This document shows positions 15,971-26,089 of a stretch of 64,000 bases of DNA, one piece after another. The stretch covers positions 434,001 through 498,000 of the forward strand of contig NZ_JAKRWF010000004.1 in assembly GCF_022352215.1 (NCBI RefSeq). Direction: 5' to 3'. Source of the DNA: Flavihumibacter cheonanensis. Its GTDB lineage: Bacteria; Bacteroidota; Bacteroidia; Chitinophagales; Chitinophagaceae. The position numbers and the translations under genes were made by a program. The notes under the pieces were generated by a model. It worked only from the letters and a program-made list of their open reading frames with translations. It was not told the DNA's origin and made no database searches. Positions within the stretch are counted from its first letter, which is position 1. The number at the start of each line of letters is the position of its first letter.

Positions 15971-17889
15971 ACCTTTATCACTTCCAGTTTGTCCTGTATG
16001 CTGCTGCCTTTCCTCAGTTTTCGTTCGAGTTTGCGGGTGTCTTTATCGTGCAGAAATAGCAATCGTTCCTGGATATCATAGAGCCGGCGAATACCTGTCC
16101 GTACTTCAGATATTGATGGATTGATACTGATTTGTTTCAGCAAATCCGAATACAGTTCAACGGCAATGAGATCATATAATTTCTTTTTAATCCTGCGTGG
16201 AAATTTATCATTGAACGTGAAGGGATCGAAGGTGTAAATGGTGTACAGGCTGTCTATTCTTTTGGATCGAACGGGTAACCGTACTGCGATTTCCTGGATC
16301 ATCTGCACGGATTCCAGCAAATAGGTGATGGAGTCAGCAACCATGGAATTCGTAAAACTTTCATAGAGTCTTGGATATTCCATTTCCATGAAATAATGCT
16401 TGAGGTGCGCCATAAGAGGCTCGATGGAAGCATCGTAACTACTGTCTTTCAATTGCTCTTCCACTTCTTTTTTGAGTGCGTTGACTCTTTGTATAAGTGC
16501 TTGTTTTTCCCGACTTACAGCCTGCTCGCGACTGATCCCTTTCAATTCACCCAGGATGGAATCTGCTTTTTGTTTTCGCAGCTCAAAATTGCTGCTGATA
16601 TAACTGAGGAAATCCGTTGTACTGAATACGGGAACTTCATATTCAATTGTACGAATGCTACTGTCTGCTTTTCTGATTTCATCTCTGTCGAGTAATTCTC
16701 TGGCATATTTGATCAGTTCCCCTTTGCGATAATAATATTCGATCTCTTTCCTTGAAAGAATATTGTTCCAGGGTTTGATATAATCGAGGATGTATTCCTG
16801 CCGGTTGGTCCAGTTACGAATCCAGGTGAGTGCGGGAGCATTGGCAGTAGCCAGGCTGGTATCCAGTTCTGCTTTGATAGTATTCACTTTTTCACGGTAA
16901 GAATATTCGAGGTCGGGCCATTTATCCAGCAAGTTTTTTTCTTTCTGTGTAAGTACATAAAAACCGCGGTTGGTTCCAACTGGTAAACCATTGGTTGGTA
17001 TATATCCGGGATCATACTGGAACAATTGCCTTAACATTTCTTCCAGGTACTGATTGGCATCTTTTTGTGCAAGCAGGTATTCAGAGGTTCTTGGGTAACC
17101 ATCACTGAAACTGAGGCTAACCGGAAGATTGACTGCCTGGTCTTCTCCTGATGCTTCGTTTAAGGATGCCTGTATGAGCTGGCTGAGCGGGTATTTCAGG
17201 TTGGTGATGGTATCTGACTGAAATGCTTTCGTAAGTGAAAGCAGAAATCCTTTTTTATACTGTCGTTGTTCGCGGATCAGGCTATCGCCTTTCCGGATGT
17301 CAAAATTCCAGACACTATCCATCAGGCCGTTTTTGGCAAACCCGCTAACCCTGCCACTGCGGGTGGAATCCATTTGGTAGTACAATTCAATTGGTCCATT
17401 GATACGCTGATTTTGGAGGACCGTCTTTAATTTTTCTGTCTGTTGTACTGCTTCTTTATTTAGAAAAACTGTTCTGATTAGTTCCCATTCCTTATCAGGT
17501 AAATCATTGGTATAATGGGCTTTGATAATTCTTTCTTCTGTTTTTAACTGGTATTGTACATCCCATTCTTTTACATCTTCCAGTTGAACCCATTGGCGGG
17601 TTTTTTTATAGGTCCAGGTTCCCTGTTTTTTGTTACCTGCATATTGTCCCTTCCACTCTTCGTAAATGAAAAGAGATGGATTCAGACTGTCTCTTTTTTT
17701 GGATTGAAACTGAAAGGGGCCCTCTTTGATTCGTTTCCCTTCTTTATTGAGATAATAAGTAAACCGGGCATGTCCGGATTGTCCAAGTATGGGCTGATAA
17801 CTACTGTCGTAGGATCTTTTTTCCTGAGCTGAGAGCTGAACAGCCAGAAAAAGTAAACAGGCAGTAAGGGTTTTAGTGTAGAGGTTCAT
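15967..17889 (-). CDS. Large secreted protein with MORN-like start and helical C-terminal half, function unknown
   Basis: 640 residues. A signal peptide (TACLLFLAVQLSAQ) is followed by a region with YwqK/MORN-like strands (GHARFTYYLNKEGKRIKEGPFQF, WKGQYAGNKKQGTWTYKK, FAKNGLMDSVWNF). From ~residue 300 on it turns strongly helical and charged, with likely coiled coils (QKADSILGELKGISREQAVSREKQALIQRVNALKKEVEEQLKD). I do not recognise a named family. It is translationally coupled to the DUF2490 barrel, so a periplasmic partner of that barrel is plausible, but this is inference only. Confidence 0.65.
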   Translation of the reverse strand: MNLYTKTLTACLLFLAVQLSAQEKRSYDSSYQPILGQSGHARFTYYLNKEGKRIKEGPFQFQSKKRDSLNPSLFIYEEWKGQYAGNKKQGTWTYKKTRQWVQLEDVKEWDVQYQLKTEERIIKAHYTNDLPDKEWELIRTVFLNKEAVQQTEKLKTVLQNQRINGPIELYYQMDSTRSGRVSGFAKNGLMDSVWNFDIRKGDSLIREQRQYKKGFLLSLTKAFQSDTITNLKYPLSQLIQASLNEASGEDQAVNLPVSLSFSDGYPRTSEYLLAQKDANQYLEEMLRQLFQYDPGYIPTNGLPVGTNRGFYVLTQKEKNLLDKWPDLEYSYREKVNTIKAELDTSLATANAPALTWIRNWTNRQEYILDYIKPWNNILSRKEIEYYYRKGELIKYARELLDRDEIRKADSSIRTIEYEVPVFSTTDFLSYISSNFELRKQKADSILGELKGISREQAVSREKQALIQRVNALKKEVEEQLKDSSYDASIEPLMAHLKHYFMEMEYPRLYESFTNSMVADSITYLLESVQMIQEIAVRLPVRSKRIDSLYTIYTFDPFTFNDKFPRRIKKKLYDLIAVELYSDLLKQISINPSISEVRTGIRRLYDIQERLLFLHDKDTRKLERKLRKGSSIQDKLEVIKV

Positions 17890-18010
17890 AACATTCGAAC
17901 CGCTATTTTCAAGAACAATGCCAGAACAGGCTGTTTATTTGAACGAAACCTTTTTATATTGCCGTTTTACCGGAAAAGCCGGAATTCTAATTTGGTTTTA
18001 ATCTCATTAC

Positions 18011-19267
18011 ATGAAACATTCTCCTTTGATCAGCAATGATGCGGTTGTTTTTGGCATTTTGATGGGCCTGCTGGCACTGGTTTTTTATACTTCCAAACTG
18101 GAGCATAAGGGCTTTAAGAAATTTTATAGTGTGGTTCCGGCATTGCTGCTCTGTTATTTTATTCCGGCATTGCTGAATACATTTGGAGTTATTTCAGGAG
18201 AACAATCAGCTTTGTATCCAATGGCTTCACGGTACCTGCTACCAGCCAGCCTGGTACTGCTTACTATTGGAATCGATATTAAAAGTTTGCGCCGGCTTGG
18301 AGGCAAATCGGTCCTGATTTTTTTTGCCGGCACCATAGGAGTAATCCTGGGCGGACCGATTGCCATGGCTATTACAGGAGTTCTGTTTCCTGAATCACTG
18401 TATTTTGAAGGGGAGGAAACCTGGCGCGGACTGGCCACCATTGCAGGTAGCTGGATCGGTGGTGGAGCCAACCAGGCGGCGATGCTGGAAGTATTTGGAT
18501 CTGGTAAATCCTTATTCGGACAAATGATTGCAGTAGATGTGCTGATCGGAAATATCTGGACCGGTGTGCTGCTTTTTGGGATCACGAGAAATAAAGCAAT
18601 CAACAAATGGCTCAGGGCCGATGATAGTTCTATCGTAGAGTTGGAGCAACGCGTGGAGCAGATGAAACTGGAGCAGGGTGCCATGAAATCCGGCGTAAGT
18701 CCCTGGATCCAGGTGTTGGGAGTTGCTTTTGCCTTTACGGCAATTTCACATCTTGGTGGCGATTGGCTGGCCCCCTGGTTTGCTGAAAACTACCCTGCAT
18801 CCGCCAGTTATAGTCTAACGAGTACTTTTTTCTGGATTGTAATCATTGCCACTACACTGGGCATGGTGGCTTCGTTTACCCCACTCCGTAAGTTGGAAAA
18901 TTCCGGTGCTTCTGATATCGGTACTGTTTTTCTGTATGTGCTGGTGGCTACCATTGGCATGAATATGAACCTGAAGGCATTGGTGAATAGTCCGGTTTTC
19001 TTTCTTACCGGCATCATCTGGATGTTGGTGCATATCACTGTACTGTTGATTGTAGCCCGCTGGATTAAAGCACCTTATTTCTTTGTGGCAGTTGGAAGCC
19101 AGGCCAATATCGGGGGCGCAGCTTCCGCACCGGTGGTAGCCGGTTTCTTCAACAAGTTCCTGGCACCGGTAGGGGTGTTGCTGGCAGTACTGGGATATGC
19201 AGTGGGTACTTATGGTGCTTATATATGTGGACTATTAATGCAGGCCGTTTTTCATTTTCTGCGATAG
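18011..19267 (+). CDS. DUF819 (YjcL-like) integral membrane protein
   Basis: 418 residues with ten or more membrane helices. The stretches ATIAGSWIGGGANQAAMLEVFG, GASDIGTVFLYVLVATIGMNMNLKAL and VGSQANIGGAASAPVVAGFFN are typical of DUF819 proteins, which share the helical plan of glutamate/aspartate-type carriers with duplicated halves. Substrate unknown. Its last 16 bases overlap the end of the convergent P-type ATPase gene. A degenerate -7 box (TAATTTGG) precedes it. Confidence 0.85.
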   Translation: MKHSPLISNDAVVFGILMGLLALVFYTSKLEHKGFKKFYSVVPALLLCYFIPALLNTFGVISGEQSALYPMASRYLLPASLVLLTIGIDIKSLRRLGGKSVLIFFAGTIGVILGGPIAMAITGVLFPESLYFEGEETWRGLATIAGSWIGGGANQAAMLEVFGSGKSLFGQMIAVDVLIGNIWTGVLLFGITRNKAINKWLRADDSSIVELEQRVEQMKLEQGAMKSGVSPWIQVLGVAFAFTAISHLGGDWLAPWFAENYPASASYSLTSTFFWIVIIATTLGMVASFTPLRKLENSGASDIGTVFLYVLVATIGMNMNLKALVNSPVFFLTGIIWMLVHITVLLIVARWIKAPYFFVAVGSQANIGGAASAPVVAGFFNKFLAPVGVLLAVLGYAVGTYGAYICGLLMQAVFHFLR

Positions 19268-21825
19268 TACCTGTTGCGGATCCATTTTTCGATTTCCACT
19301 GCATGAAAAATAACTGCAGCAATACCGATACAGATCAATAAATCCTCCAGGCTCAAGGGGGCAGTTTTAAAAATCTTATTGGCAAAAGGCAGGTAGATTA
19401 CTCCCAATTGAATGAAGAAAGTTCCTATCACTGCAATGGCCAGGGATGGATTCGAGAATAGTCCTTTTTTATAAATAAAGGTATGATCACTTCGGATGGC
19501 GACTACATGTCCCAATTGTGCCAATGATAAAACCGTAAACACCATGGTCTGCCAGTTTTCATGATTGGTTTGTATGGCCCAGGCTTGTGTGCCAAGTGTT
19601 ACCACGGCCATTAAGAGTCCCACCCATACGATATGATAACCTGTTCCTTCTGAGAACAAACCCTCATCTGTTCTGCGGGGTGGGCGTTGCATGATATCAT
19701 CCTCGGCTTTTTCAGCACTCAGTGCAAGTCCGGGTAATCCATCTGTTACCAGGTTGATCCACAAAATATGAATGGGAAGCAGAGGGATTGGCATTCCTAA
19801 TAAAGGCGCCATAAAGATGGTCCAGATCTCCGCACCATTACAGGTCATGATGTACTTCACAAATTTTCGGATATTGTCATAAATACGCCGGCCTTCTTTA
19901 ACTGCTTTTACAATAGTGGTGAAATTATCATCCAGCAGTATCATATGCGCAGCTTCCTTGCTTACATCTGTACCTGTGATGCCCATCGCCACACCGATAT
20001 TGGATGATTTCAGTGAAGGTGCGTCATTCACTCCATCTCCCGTCATGGCTACAAAATGATGTTTGCGTTGGAGCGATTGTACAATATGTAATTTTTGTTC
20101 TGGTGAAACCCGTGCATACACTTTAATTCGTTCCACTTTCTGATCCAGTTCTGCTTCTGTAAATTCTGCCAGCTCTCTTCCATTCACCACCAACTCATCT
20201 TTTTCCAGCAAACCAATTTCCCGGGCGATAGCTGCAGCTGTTTCGGGATGATCTCCCGTAATCATAACAGGCTGTATGCCGGCGGTTTTACAGGCTTTGA
20301 TTGCATCTTTTACTTCTTCCCTGGGAGGATCAATCATGCCGGCCATGCCTGCAGGATGCAACTCCGTTTCCACCTGGTCGTAATCGAATGGTTCCGGCAA
20401 CTGATTTACTACCCGGTATGCATAGGCGATTACCCGTTTGCCTTCTTTGGCCATGCGACTGGCTTCCTGCAGCCAGGGCTTGGGATCATAGGATTTCTCC
20501 AGTCTTTGTGCAATGGATTCAGAAGCGCCTTTTGAAACCAGGAGGTACTTATTTTCCCACCTGTGTACAGTGGTCATACATTTGCGATCTGAATCAAAGG
20601 GTAACTCAGCCACCCTGGGCAGGGTTTCCTGCAATTGGTCGTATTGTTCTTCTCCTTTGCTTTTATAAATGTATTCAACAAGCGCAATCTCTGTAGGATC
20701 ACCAATCCATTTGCTATCAGCTCCTTTTTTTACATCCTGGTTCACGGCCATGCAGGTTTCGAGTAGGCCTGCGGGTAAGTTCGGTTCTTCCTTACCGTTA
20801 TAGGGTACTGTTTCTACTACCGTCATCTTGTTCTGCGTAAGGGTGCCTGTTTTATCGGAACAGATGAAAGTGACAGAACCGAGGGTTTCAACAGCAGGCA
20901 GTTTGCGGATCAGCGCATTTTTGGCAACCAATCGTTTGGCTCCTCTTGCCAGGGCGATGGTGATCAGGGCTGGCAGTGCTTCCGGAATTGCCGCCACTGC
21001 AAGGGAGATGGCAACCAGTAACATGGATACAGGTTCTTCGCCGCGCAGCAAGCCCACAACAAACAAAGCAACACAGATGAGCAGAATCAGATAGGAGAGT
21101 TTTTTACCGAATTCATTCATGCGCTTTTGCAATGGCGTTAAGGCATCTCCTGTTTGCAGCATACCGGCAATTTTTCCGATTTCGGTTTGCATGCCGGTAG
21201 CAACAGCAATACCTATACCCCGGCCCGCACTTACCTGGGTTCCTTTATACGCCATATTGATCCGGTCGCCCAGGCTGCTGTCTGCTTCCTCCAGTGGTTT
21301 ATGGATCTTATCAATAGGAATCGATTCTCCGGTAAGAGAGGATTCTTCAACCCGGAGACTGTGTACTTCCATCAGGCGCAAATCTGCCGGTACGAGGTTT
21401 CCTGCTTCAAGTACAACCAGGTCGCCGGGAACAATTTCTTTGGAAGATAGCAATTCCGGTTTTCGGTTGCGGATGACTGTTGCCTGCGGGGTGGCGAGCT
21501 GGCTCAAGGCATCCATGGCTTTTTCTGCCCGGTATTCCTGAACAAATCCCATAATCGCATTCAGCAGAACGATGATAAGGATGATGATGGTATCTGTAAG
21601 ATCGCCTGCAATACCTGATATAATCGCAGCTGCTATTAATACCAGGATCATGAAATCATTGAACTGGTTCAGGAAAAGCAGCCAGGCTGGTTTCTTCTTT
21701 TTCTCCTGCAGTAAATTCCATCCAAACTGCGCCCGCTTTTGCTCTACAGCTGAATTGTCCAGTCCCGCTTCTGAGCTGTTTAACTCAGTGAGCACTGTTT
21801 CAATTGATTTGGTATGCCAGTTCAT
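19252..21825 (-). CDS. Cation-translocating P-type ATPase, probable Ca2+ pump
   Basis: 857 residues. N-terminal actuator loop with SSLTGES, phosphorylation site Asp324 in CSDKTGTLT, nucleotide-binding MITGDHPETA, hinge VAMTGDGVNDAPSLKSSNIGVAMGITGTDVSKEAA, and about ten membrane helices. The PEALPA motif in helix 4 (AIPEALPALITIALA) and the long C-terminal membrane block are those of type IIA/SERCA-like pumps rather than heavy-metal or K+ pumps. It probably exports Ca2+ (or Mn2+) from the cytosol. The next gene on the same strand, five bases upstream, is a Ca2+/cation antiporter, which supports a calcium role. Confidence 0.88.
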   Translation of the reverse strand: MNWHTKSIETVLTELNSSEAGLDNSAVEQKRAQFGWNLLQEKKKKPAWLLFLNQFNDFMILVLIAAAIISGIAGDLTDTIIILIIVLLNAIMGFVQEYRAEKAMDALSQLATPQATVIRNRKPELLSSKEIVPGDLVVLEAGNLVPADLRLMEVHSLRVEESSLTGESIPIDKIHKPLEEADSSLGDRINMAYKGTQVSAGRGIGIAVATGMQTEIGKIAGMLQTGDALTPLQKRMNEFGKKLSYLILLICVALFVVGLLRGEEPVSMLLVAISLAVAAIPEALPALITIALARGAKRLVAKNALIRKLPAVETLGSVTFICSDKTGTLTQNKMTVVETVPYNGKEEPNLPAGLLETCMAVNQDVKKGADSKWIGDPTEIALVEYIYKSKGEEQYDQLQETLPRVAELPFDSDRKCMTTVHRWENKYLLVSKGASESIAQRLEKSYDPKPWLQEASRMAKEGKRVIAYAYRVVNQLPEPFDYDQVETELHPAGMAGMIDPPREEVKDAIKACKTAGIQPVMITGDHPETAAAIAREIGLLEKDELVVNGRELAEFTEAELDQKVERIKVYARVSPEQKLHIVQSLQRKHHFVAMTGDGVNDAPSLKSSNIGVAMGITGTDVSKEAAHMILLDDNFTTIVKAVKEGRRIYDNIRKFVKYIMTCNGAEIWTIFMAPLLGMPIPLLPIHILWINLVTDGLPGLALSAEKAEDDIMQRPPRRTDEGLFSEGTGYHIVWVGLLMAVVTLGTQAWAIQTNHENWQTMVFTVLSLAQLGHVVAIRSDHTFIYKKGLFSNPSLAIAVIGTFFIQLGVIYLPFANKIFKTAPLSLEDLLICIGIAAVIFHAVEIEKWIRNRYYRRK

Positions 21826-21830
21826 TGTAA

Positions 21831-22832
21831 TTACGTATTCAGATGATACAATAGAATTAGGTTCAGAATGTATACAAAGAAAATCAGCAAAGCATCCCAG
21901 CCCAGTTTATATCGTTTACCGGCAGGCCGTACACTCAATCCAATGATAACAATTGCGGACATAATAATTGTTGCCAGTACCGATAACTGGTGACTATCCG
22001 ACGCTTCCTTCAGTAATGGACCACCGGGATAAAAAATATCATCAAGTGAAAGTATCAGAATATTAAAAATATTACTTCCAAGCAGTCCTCCTACAGCCAT
22101 ATCTAATGCACCCATACGAACAGCAGCAATCGATACTGCAATTTCAGGTAAGGAAGTGCTTGCGGCGAGAAATAAAGTTCCTACAAAGGATTTATTGAGT
22201 CCGGCTGATTCTGCTAAATGATCTGCAAAAAAAGGCAGTGCCAGTGCAGCGAGGATAATTATTAAAGCAAAGAAAATATAATTACGCACAACCACTTTCA
22301 AAGGCATATCCGGACCTGGATGAGTTGTTTCACTGATTACAACTGCAGCTTTTAATTTCTGATCCTGCAGAAAAATGATGCGAATTGAAACCAGGTAGAC
22401 AACAATAAAAATAATACTGAATATTCCAAGAATCGAACTTACTAATATATCTTCCGGGAGAAACAAACCCGCGCCTGCCAGTGTCAGTAGTATAATCCCA
22501 AGAGCAGCACTTACAATATGACTTGGGGATGCCTCACTGAAAATGGGTCTTCGTCTGGGTACAAATGCGTCCAATATAGCCAGTATGCCCAGGTTGAAAG
22601 CACAACTGCCCAATATATCGCCAACTGCCAGATCCGGTGATTTTACAATAACAACAGAGCTGATGCCTACCATCAATTCTGGCAGGGATGTGATAGATGC
22701 CATTAGAATCAGTCCTACCCAGGCTTTTCCCCAACCGGTATGTTCAGCTAACAGGTCGCCATATTTCGATAATTGCCTGCCGGCAAAGAAAATGATGAGG
22801 GCGCATGAAAGAAATCCTGCGATATAAAGCAT
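21831..22832 (-). CDS. Sodium/calcium exchanger family protein (YrbG/CaCA type)
   Basis: 333 residues with two homologous membrane halves, each with the alpha-repeat signature: ILMASITSLPELMVGISSV plus GDILGSCAFNLGI in the first half, and LFLAASTSLPEIAVSIAAV plus GGLLGSNIFNILI in the second. These Glu-containing repeats bind Ca2+ and the counter-ion. It lies five bases before the P-type ATPase and forms an operon with it, so the pair would export calcium by exchange and by ATP hydrolysis. Confidence 0.9.
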   Translation of the reverse strand: MLYIAGFLSCALIIFFAGRQLSKYGDLLAEHTGWGKAWVGLILMASITSLPELMVGISSVVIVKSPDLAVGDILGSCAFNLGILAILDAFVPRRRPIFSEASPSHIVSAALGIILLTLAGAGLFLPEDILVSSILGIFSIIFIVVYLVSIRIIFLQDQKLKAAVVISETTHPGPDMPLKVVVRNYIFFALIIILAALALPFFADHLAESAGLNKSFVGTLFLAASTSLPEIAVSIAAVRMGALDMAVGGLLGSNIFNILILSLDDIFYPGGPLLKEASDSHQLSVLATIIMSAIVIIGLSVRPAGKRYKLGWDALLIFFVYILNLILLYHLNT

Positions 22833-23006
22833 ACTAAACTCATTTATTGATTTTAATAGGCATCCTGCGAAAGTCTGGCAATTGCAAAGCCCTGCCCTTG
22901 ATTCTTGTCAAGTTACACAATGATCCTGCTTAATTGACAATAAATGCGGCGCTGAGTTTGCTAATTCCCTGATTTTGTTGTATTTTTTAAAAAAATCCAT
23001 CCTGGC

Positions 23007-24635
23007 ATGAAAAAACACATTTCCCGTTCAGGGGGAATGAAGGATCGTTTAACTGGATTGCTTCAATCCGTACGCCAATGGTGGAATTCCTTCTATAGTG
23101 ATGGTGTCAGAGAAAAAATCAACAATTCAAAATTAAGTTGGGAAGAGCGACTCCTGTTAATGGGGTTGGTAATCGTTGCCGGTATTTTATTGCTGGGCAT
23201 CAAGTTGTATGAAAACAACCGGTCTAACCAGCAAGCCTATACGCAATTGGATGAGTCAAGGGCTGTGCTGATGGAAACGATCCAGCTAAGAACAGAGATC
23301 AAAGAACAACTGGAGGGCAGCCAGGAAAGTCCCGGTTTATCCAGGCTGAATGCACAGATTGCTACCATCCGTGCTATAAAAAAACATTCTGCTGTTCAGG
23401 AAAACCGGCTCAGGTCATTGCAGGGCATGTTGCTGAGTTGGCAGGCTTCCGGAAATCAAACCCAAACAGATGAAAAAAAGCTGCAAAACCTGCTGGATGG
23501 AATCATGGCTGAAGAACAGCGAAATCTGGAGATCCGAAAAGCCGACGTAGAGTTAGGCAATTCCATTGATCAGCGATTGTATGTGCTGTTGCTGGTAACC
23601 CTGGTAATTCTTGTACTTTTTGCCGGGTATGTGTTATATAAAAACCAGTTGGCTACACTACAGGCCAAACAACAACTGGAAAACAACAAACAGATTTTAC
23701 AGTCGATCATTGATAACAGTTCCACCATGGTGTATGTAAAGGACATGCTGGGGCGCTTTATCTTCAAGAATAAAAACTTTGAAGAGGTTTTTGGCAAATC
23801 CGGAGAACACCTTAATGAAAGCCTGGATGAAACTGTTCTCGAAACGAGGACCACTACTGAGATCCAGGAAAATCTTCTTATCAATGGTGCTACCTGTCAT
23901 TTTTATTCCATTCGTTTTCCATTGCTTAATAAACACAACCAGGTATATGCTACCGCCGGAATTCTCACAGATATCACGGAAATGATCCAGAAACAGGAGG
24001 CCAGTAAGGAGAAGGAGATCCTTAAAAATACATTGGCTGTTCAGGAATCAGAACGTATGGAAATTGGCATGGAGCTGCATGATAATATTACACAGCTGCT
24101 TGCTTCCGCTAAACTGATGCTGGATACAGCGATCCGTCAAACCAAGAGAAAGGATGAACACCTGGAAAAAGCCCGGGACGATGTGTTTACCGCAATTCAT
24201 GAAGCAAGAAAATTATCGCATAGCCTGGTGGTACCCGGACTTGAAACCGAATCACTCACGGATGCGGTTATGCGCTTATTGGAAAGGCTCAAAACAGATA
24301 ACCGGTTGATGGTTCAATTAAAACTGGTTGCCAGGAAAAAAATCAATAGCATGGAACCGGGTGTACGATTGGCCTTGTATCGTATTCTCCAGGAGCAGGT
24401 GAACAATATCATCAAACATGCGGAAGCCAGTTCCGTGCTGGTGGAACTGAGGCATGTATCGGATTCCATCCAACTGATTGTTCAGGATGACGGTGTCGGA
24501 TTTGATCCAGATCAATATCAACCGGGCATTGGTTTATCCAATATCAATCGCAGGGTCAGGCACCTGGGAGGCGATTGCCGGGTACATAGCATGCCCGGAG
24601 AAGGATGCCAGCTAAAGATTCTCATTCCACTCTAG
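23007..24635 (+). CDS. Membrane sensor histidine kinase, PAS plus HisKA_3 (NarX/DegS type)
   Basis: 542 residues: two membrane helices (~45-66 and ~190-212) around a helical periplasmic segment, a PAS domain (~230-330, FIFKNKNFEEVFGKSGEHL), a HisKA_3 dimerisation helix with His358 in ERMEIGMELHDNITQLLA, and a HATPase (VNNIIKHAEASSVLVELRH; DDGVGFD; GIGLSNINRRV). This type pairs with LuxR-like response regulators, but none lies in this window. It ends 53 bases before the amino-alcohol permease on the same strand, so it may sense that substrate; this is a guess from position. Confidence 0.9.
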   Translation: MKKHISRSGGMKDRLTGLLQSVRQWWNSFYSDGVREKINNSKLSWEERLLLMGLVIVAGILLLGIKLYENNRSNQQAYTQLDESRAVLMETIQLRTEIKEQLEGSQESPGLSRLNAQIATIRAIKKHSAVQENRLRSLQGMLLSWQASGNQTQTDEKKLQNLLDGIMAEEQRNLEIRKADVELGNSIDQRLYVLLLVTLVILVLFAGYVLYKNQLATLQAKQQLENNKQILQSIIDNSSTMVYVKDMLGRFIFKNKNFEEVFGKSGEHLNESLDETVLETRTTTEIQENLLINGATCHFYSIRFPLLNKHNQVYATAGILTDITEMIQKQEASKEKEILKNTLAVQESERMEIGMELHDNITQLLASAKLMLDTAIRQTKRKDEHLEKARDDVFTAIHEARKLSHSLVVPGLETESLTDAVMRLLERLKTDNRLMVQLKLVARKKINSMEPGVRLALYRILQEQVNNIIKHAEASSVLVELRHVSDSIQLIVQDDGVGFDPDQYQPGIGLSNINRRVRHLGGDCRVHSMPGEGCQLKILIPL

Positions 24636-24688
24636 ATTTTCCAAAAAAGCGAATTCCGTTTTTTCTTAAATTCACCGAAAAGCAAGTA

Positions 24689-26089
24689 ATGGAGGCCCAA
24701 CACCCAACAACAGCCTCCGAGACTCATCTGGCAAGGTCACTCGGACCCTTGATGCTATGGGGTCTTGGAGTTGGATATGTTATTTCTGGAATGTACTTCG
24801 GTTGGAATCTTGGATTAGCGGAAGGCGGCACATTGGGAATGGCAATCGCAACCGGTCTGATTATTCTTCTTTACATCACCTTTACTTTTTCTTATACTGA
24901 ACTGGCTTGCTCCATCCCCAAAGCGGGTGGAGTTTTTGATTATGCACACCGGGCATTGGGAAAAAAATGGGGCTTTATTGCAGGCATGGCCCAGGTGATT
25001 GAATTTGTATTTGCGCCACCCGCCATTGCTGCTGCCATCGGGGCTTATTTTCATATTTTTTTGCCGGCTGTTCCGGTAGTAGTCATCGCTATCTTTGCCT
25101 ATTTTGTTTTCACTACCTTAAATATAGTAGGAGTAAAAGCAGCTGCCAGTTTTGAATTAATCATTACGGTGTTTGCGGTATTGGAACTCCTGATTTTTGC
25201 AGGCATCACATTGCCTCATTTTGAATGGACTAACCTGGAGCAAAATGCATTGCCCCATGGTATTACGGGTATCTGGGCTTCTATTCCTTTTGCCATCTGG
25301 TTTTTTCTGGGACTGGAGGGAATTGCGAATGTGGCAGAGGAAACCATCAATCCGCAGAAGACCATCCTGAAAGGATTTGGTTCAGCCTTGCTCACCCTTA
25401 TCATTCTTTGTGTATTAGTTTTTGTTTCAGGAATTGGAGTGGCAGGCTGGGAAGCCATCGTGTATGCATCACCGGGAGCGCCACCATCTGATTCACCCTT
25501 GCCACTGGCCATGGCAAAGGTAACCGGCAACAGTGGCTGGATTTATCATTTGCTGATCACTATAGGTTTGCTGGGACTCATTGCTTCCTTTCATGGTATC
25601 ATCCTCGCCGCGGGGAGAGCCAGTTTTGAATTCGGCCGGATGGGTTATTTTATAAAAGCCATGGGGCGCATTCATCCCAAATTCAAAACACCTGCAACCG
25701 CCTTGCTGGTGAATATGGGTATCGGGATTCTTGCCCTGCTTACCGGTGAAACCGGTTCTATTATTACCATTGCCTGTTTTGGTGCTGTAACACTTTATAT
25801 TCTTTCAATGATTACCTTGTTACGGTTACGTAAACAGGAGCCGAACCTGGAACGCCCTTTTAAAGTTCCGTTTTATCCTTATTTCCCTGTGATCGCTTTG
25901 ATCATTGGCATTGTTTGTATGATTGCCATGATTACGCTGTATCCATTGTTAAGCCTGTTCTATTTTGGAATTCTGGCAATAGCTTATGCCTGGTTTTATT
26001 TCTTCGTAAAAAATAATGCTGATGAGCAACACCCAATCGCTTCAGGACCTGTTAACCTACCTGGAGAGCCAATCGATCACCAAGGTTAA
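24689..26089 (+). CDS. APC-superfamily permease, ethanolamine-permease-like
   Basis: 466 residues and about twelve membrane helices. The opening stretch GPLMLWGLGVGYVISGMYFGWNLG and the later GMAQVIEFVFAPPAIAAAIGAYF are very close to the ethanolamine permease group as I recall it, closer than to other amino-acid permeases. The ATG at 24689 (MEAQHPTTASE) is preferred; an ATG at 24605 would overlap the kinase gene and add unlike residues. First gene of a five-gene operon; it overlaps the glutamine-synthetase-like gene by about 68 bases. Likely imports the amino-alcohol that the next enzyme glutamylates. Confidence 0.85.
   Translation: MEAQHPTTASETHLARSLGPLMLWGLGVGYVISGMYFGWNLGLAEGGTLGMAIATGLIILLYITFTFSYTELACSIPKAGGVFDYAHRALGKKWGFIAGMAQVIEFVFAPPAIAAAIGAYFHIFLPAVPVVVIAIFAYFVFTTLNIVGVKAAASFELIITVFAVLELLIFAGITLPHFEWTNLEQNALPHGITGIWASIPFAIWFFLGLEGIANVAEETINPQKTILKGFGSALLTLIILCVLVFVSGIGVAGWEAIVYASPGAPPSDSPLPLAMAKVTGNSGWIYHLLITIGLLGLIASFHGIILAAGRASFEFGRMGYFIKAMGRIHPKFKTPATALLVNMGIGILALLTGETGSIITIACFGAVTLYILSMITLLRLRKQEPNLERPFKVPFYPYFPVIALIIGIVCMIAMITLYPLLSLFYFGILAIAYAWFYFFVKNNADEQHPIASGPVNLPGEPIDHQG

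Noticed and set aside
17950-17990. Terminator hairpin CCGG-AAAAG-CCGG before the DUF819 gene
   Set aside because: The stem is only four to five pairs with no T-run, and it lies between divergent genes.
20301-21541. Several plus-strand reading frames of 90-140 codons
   Set aside because: All are antisense to the P-type ATPase gene with its DKTGTLT and GDGVNDAP motifs; products show no domain.
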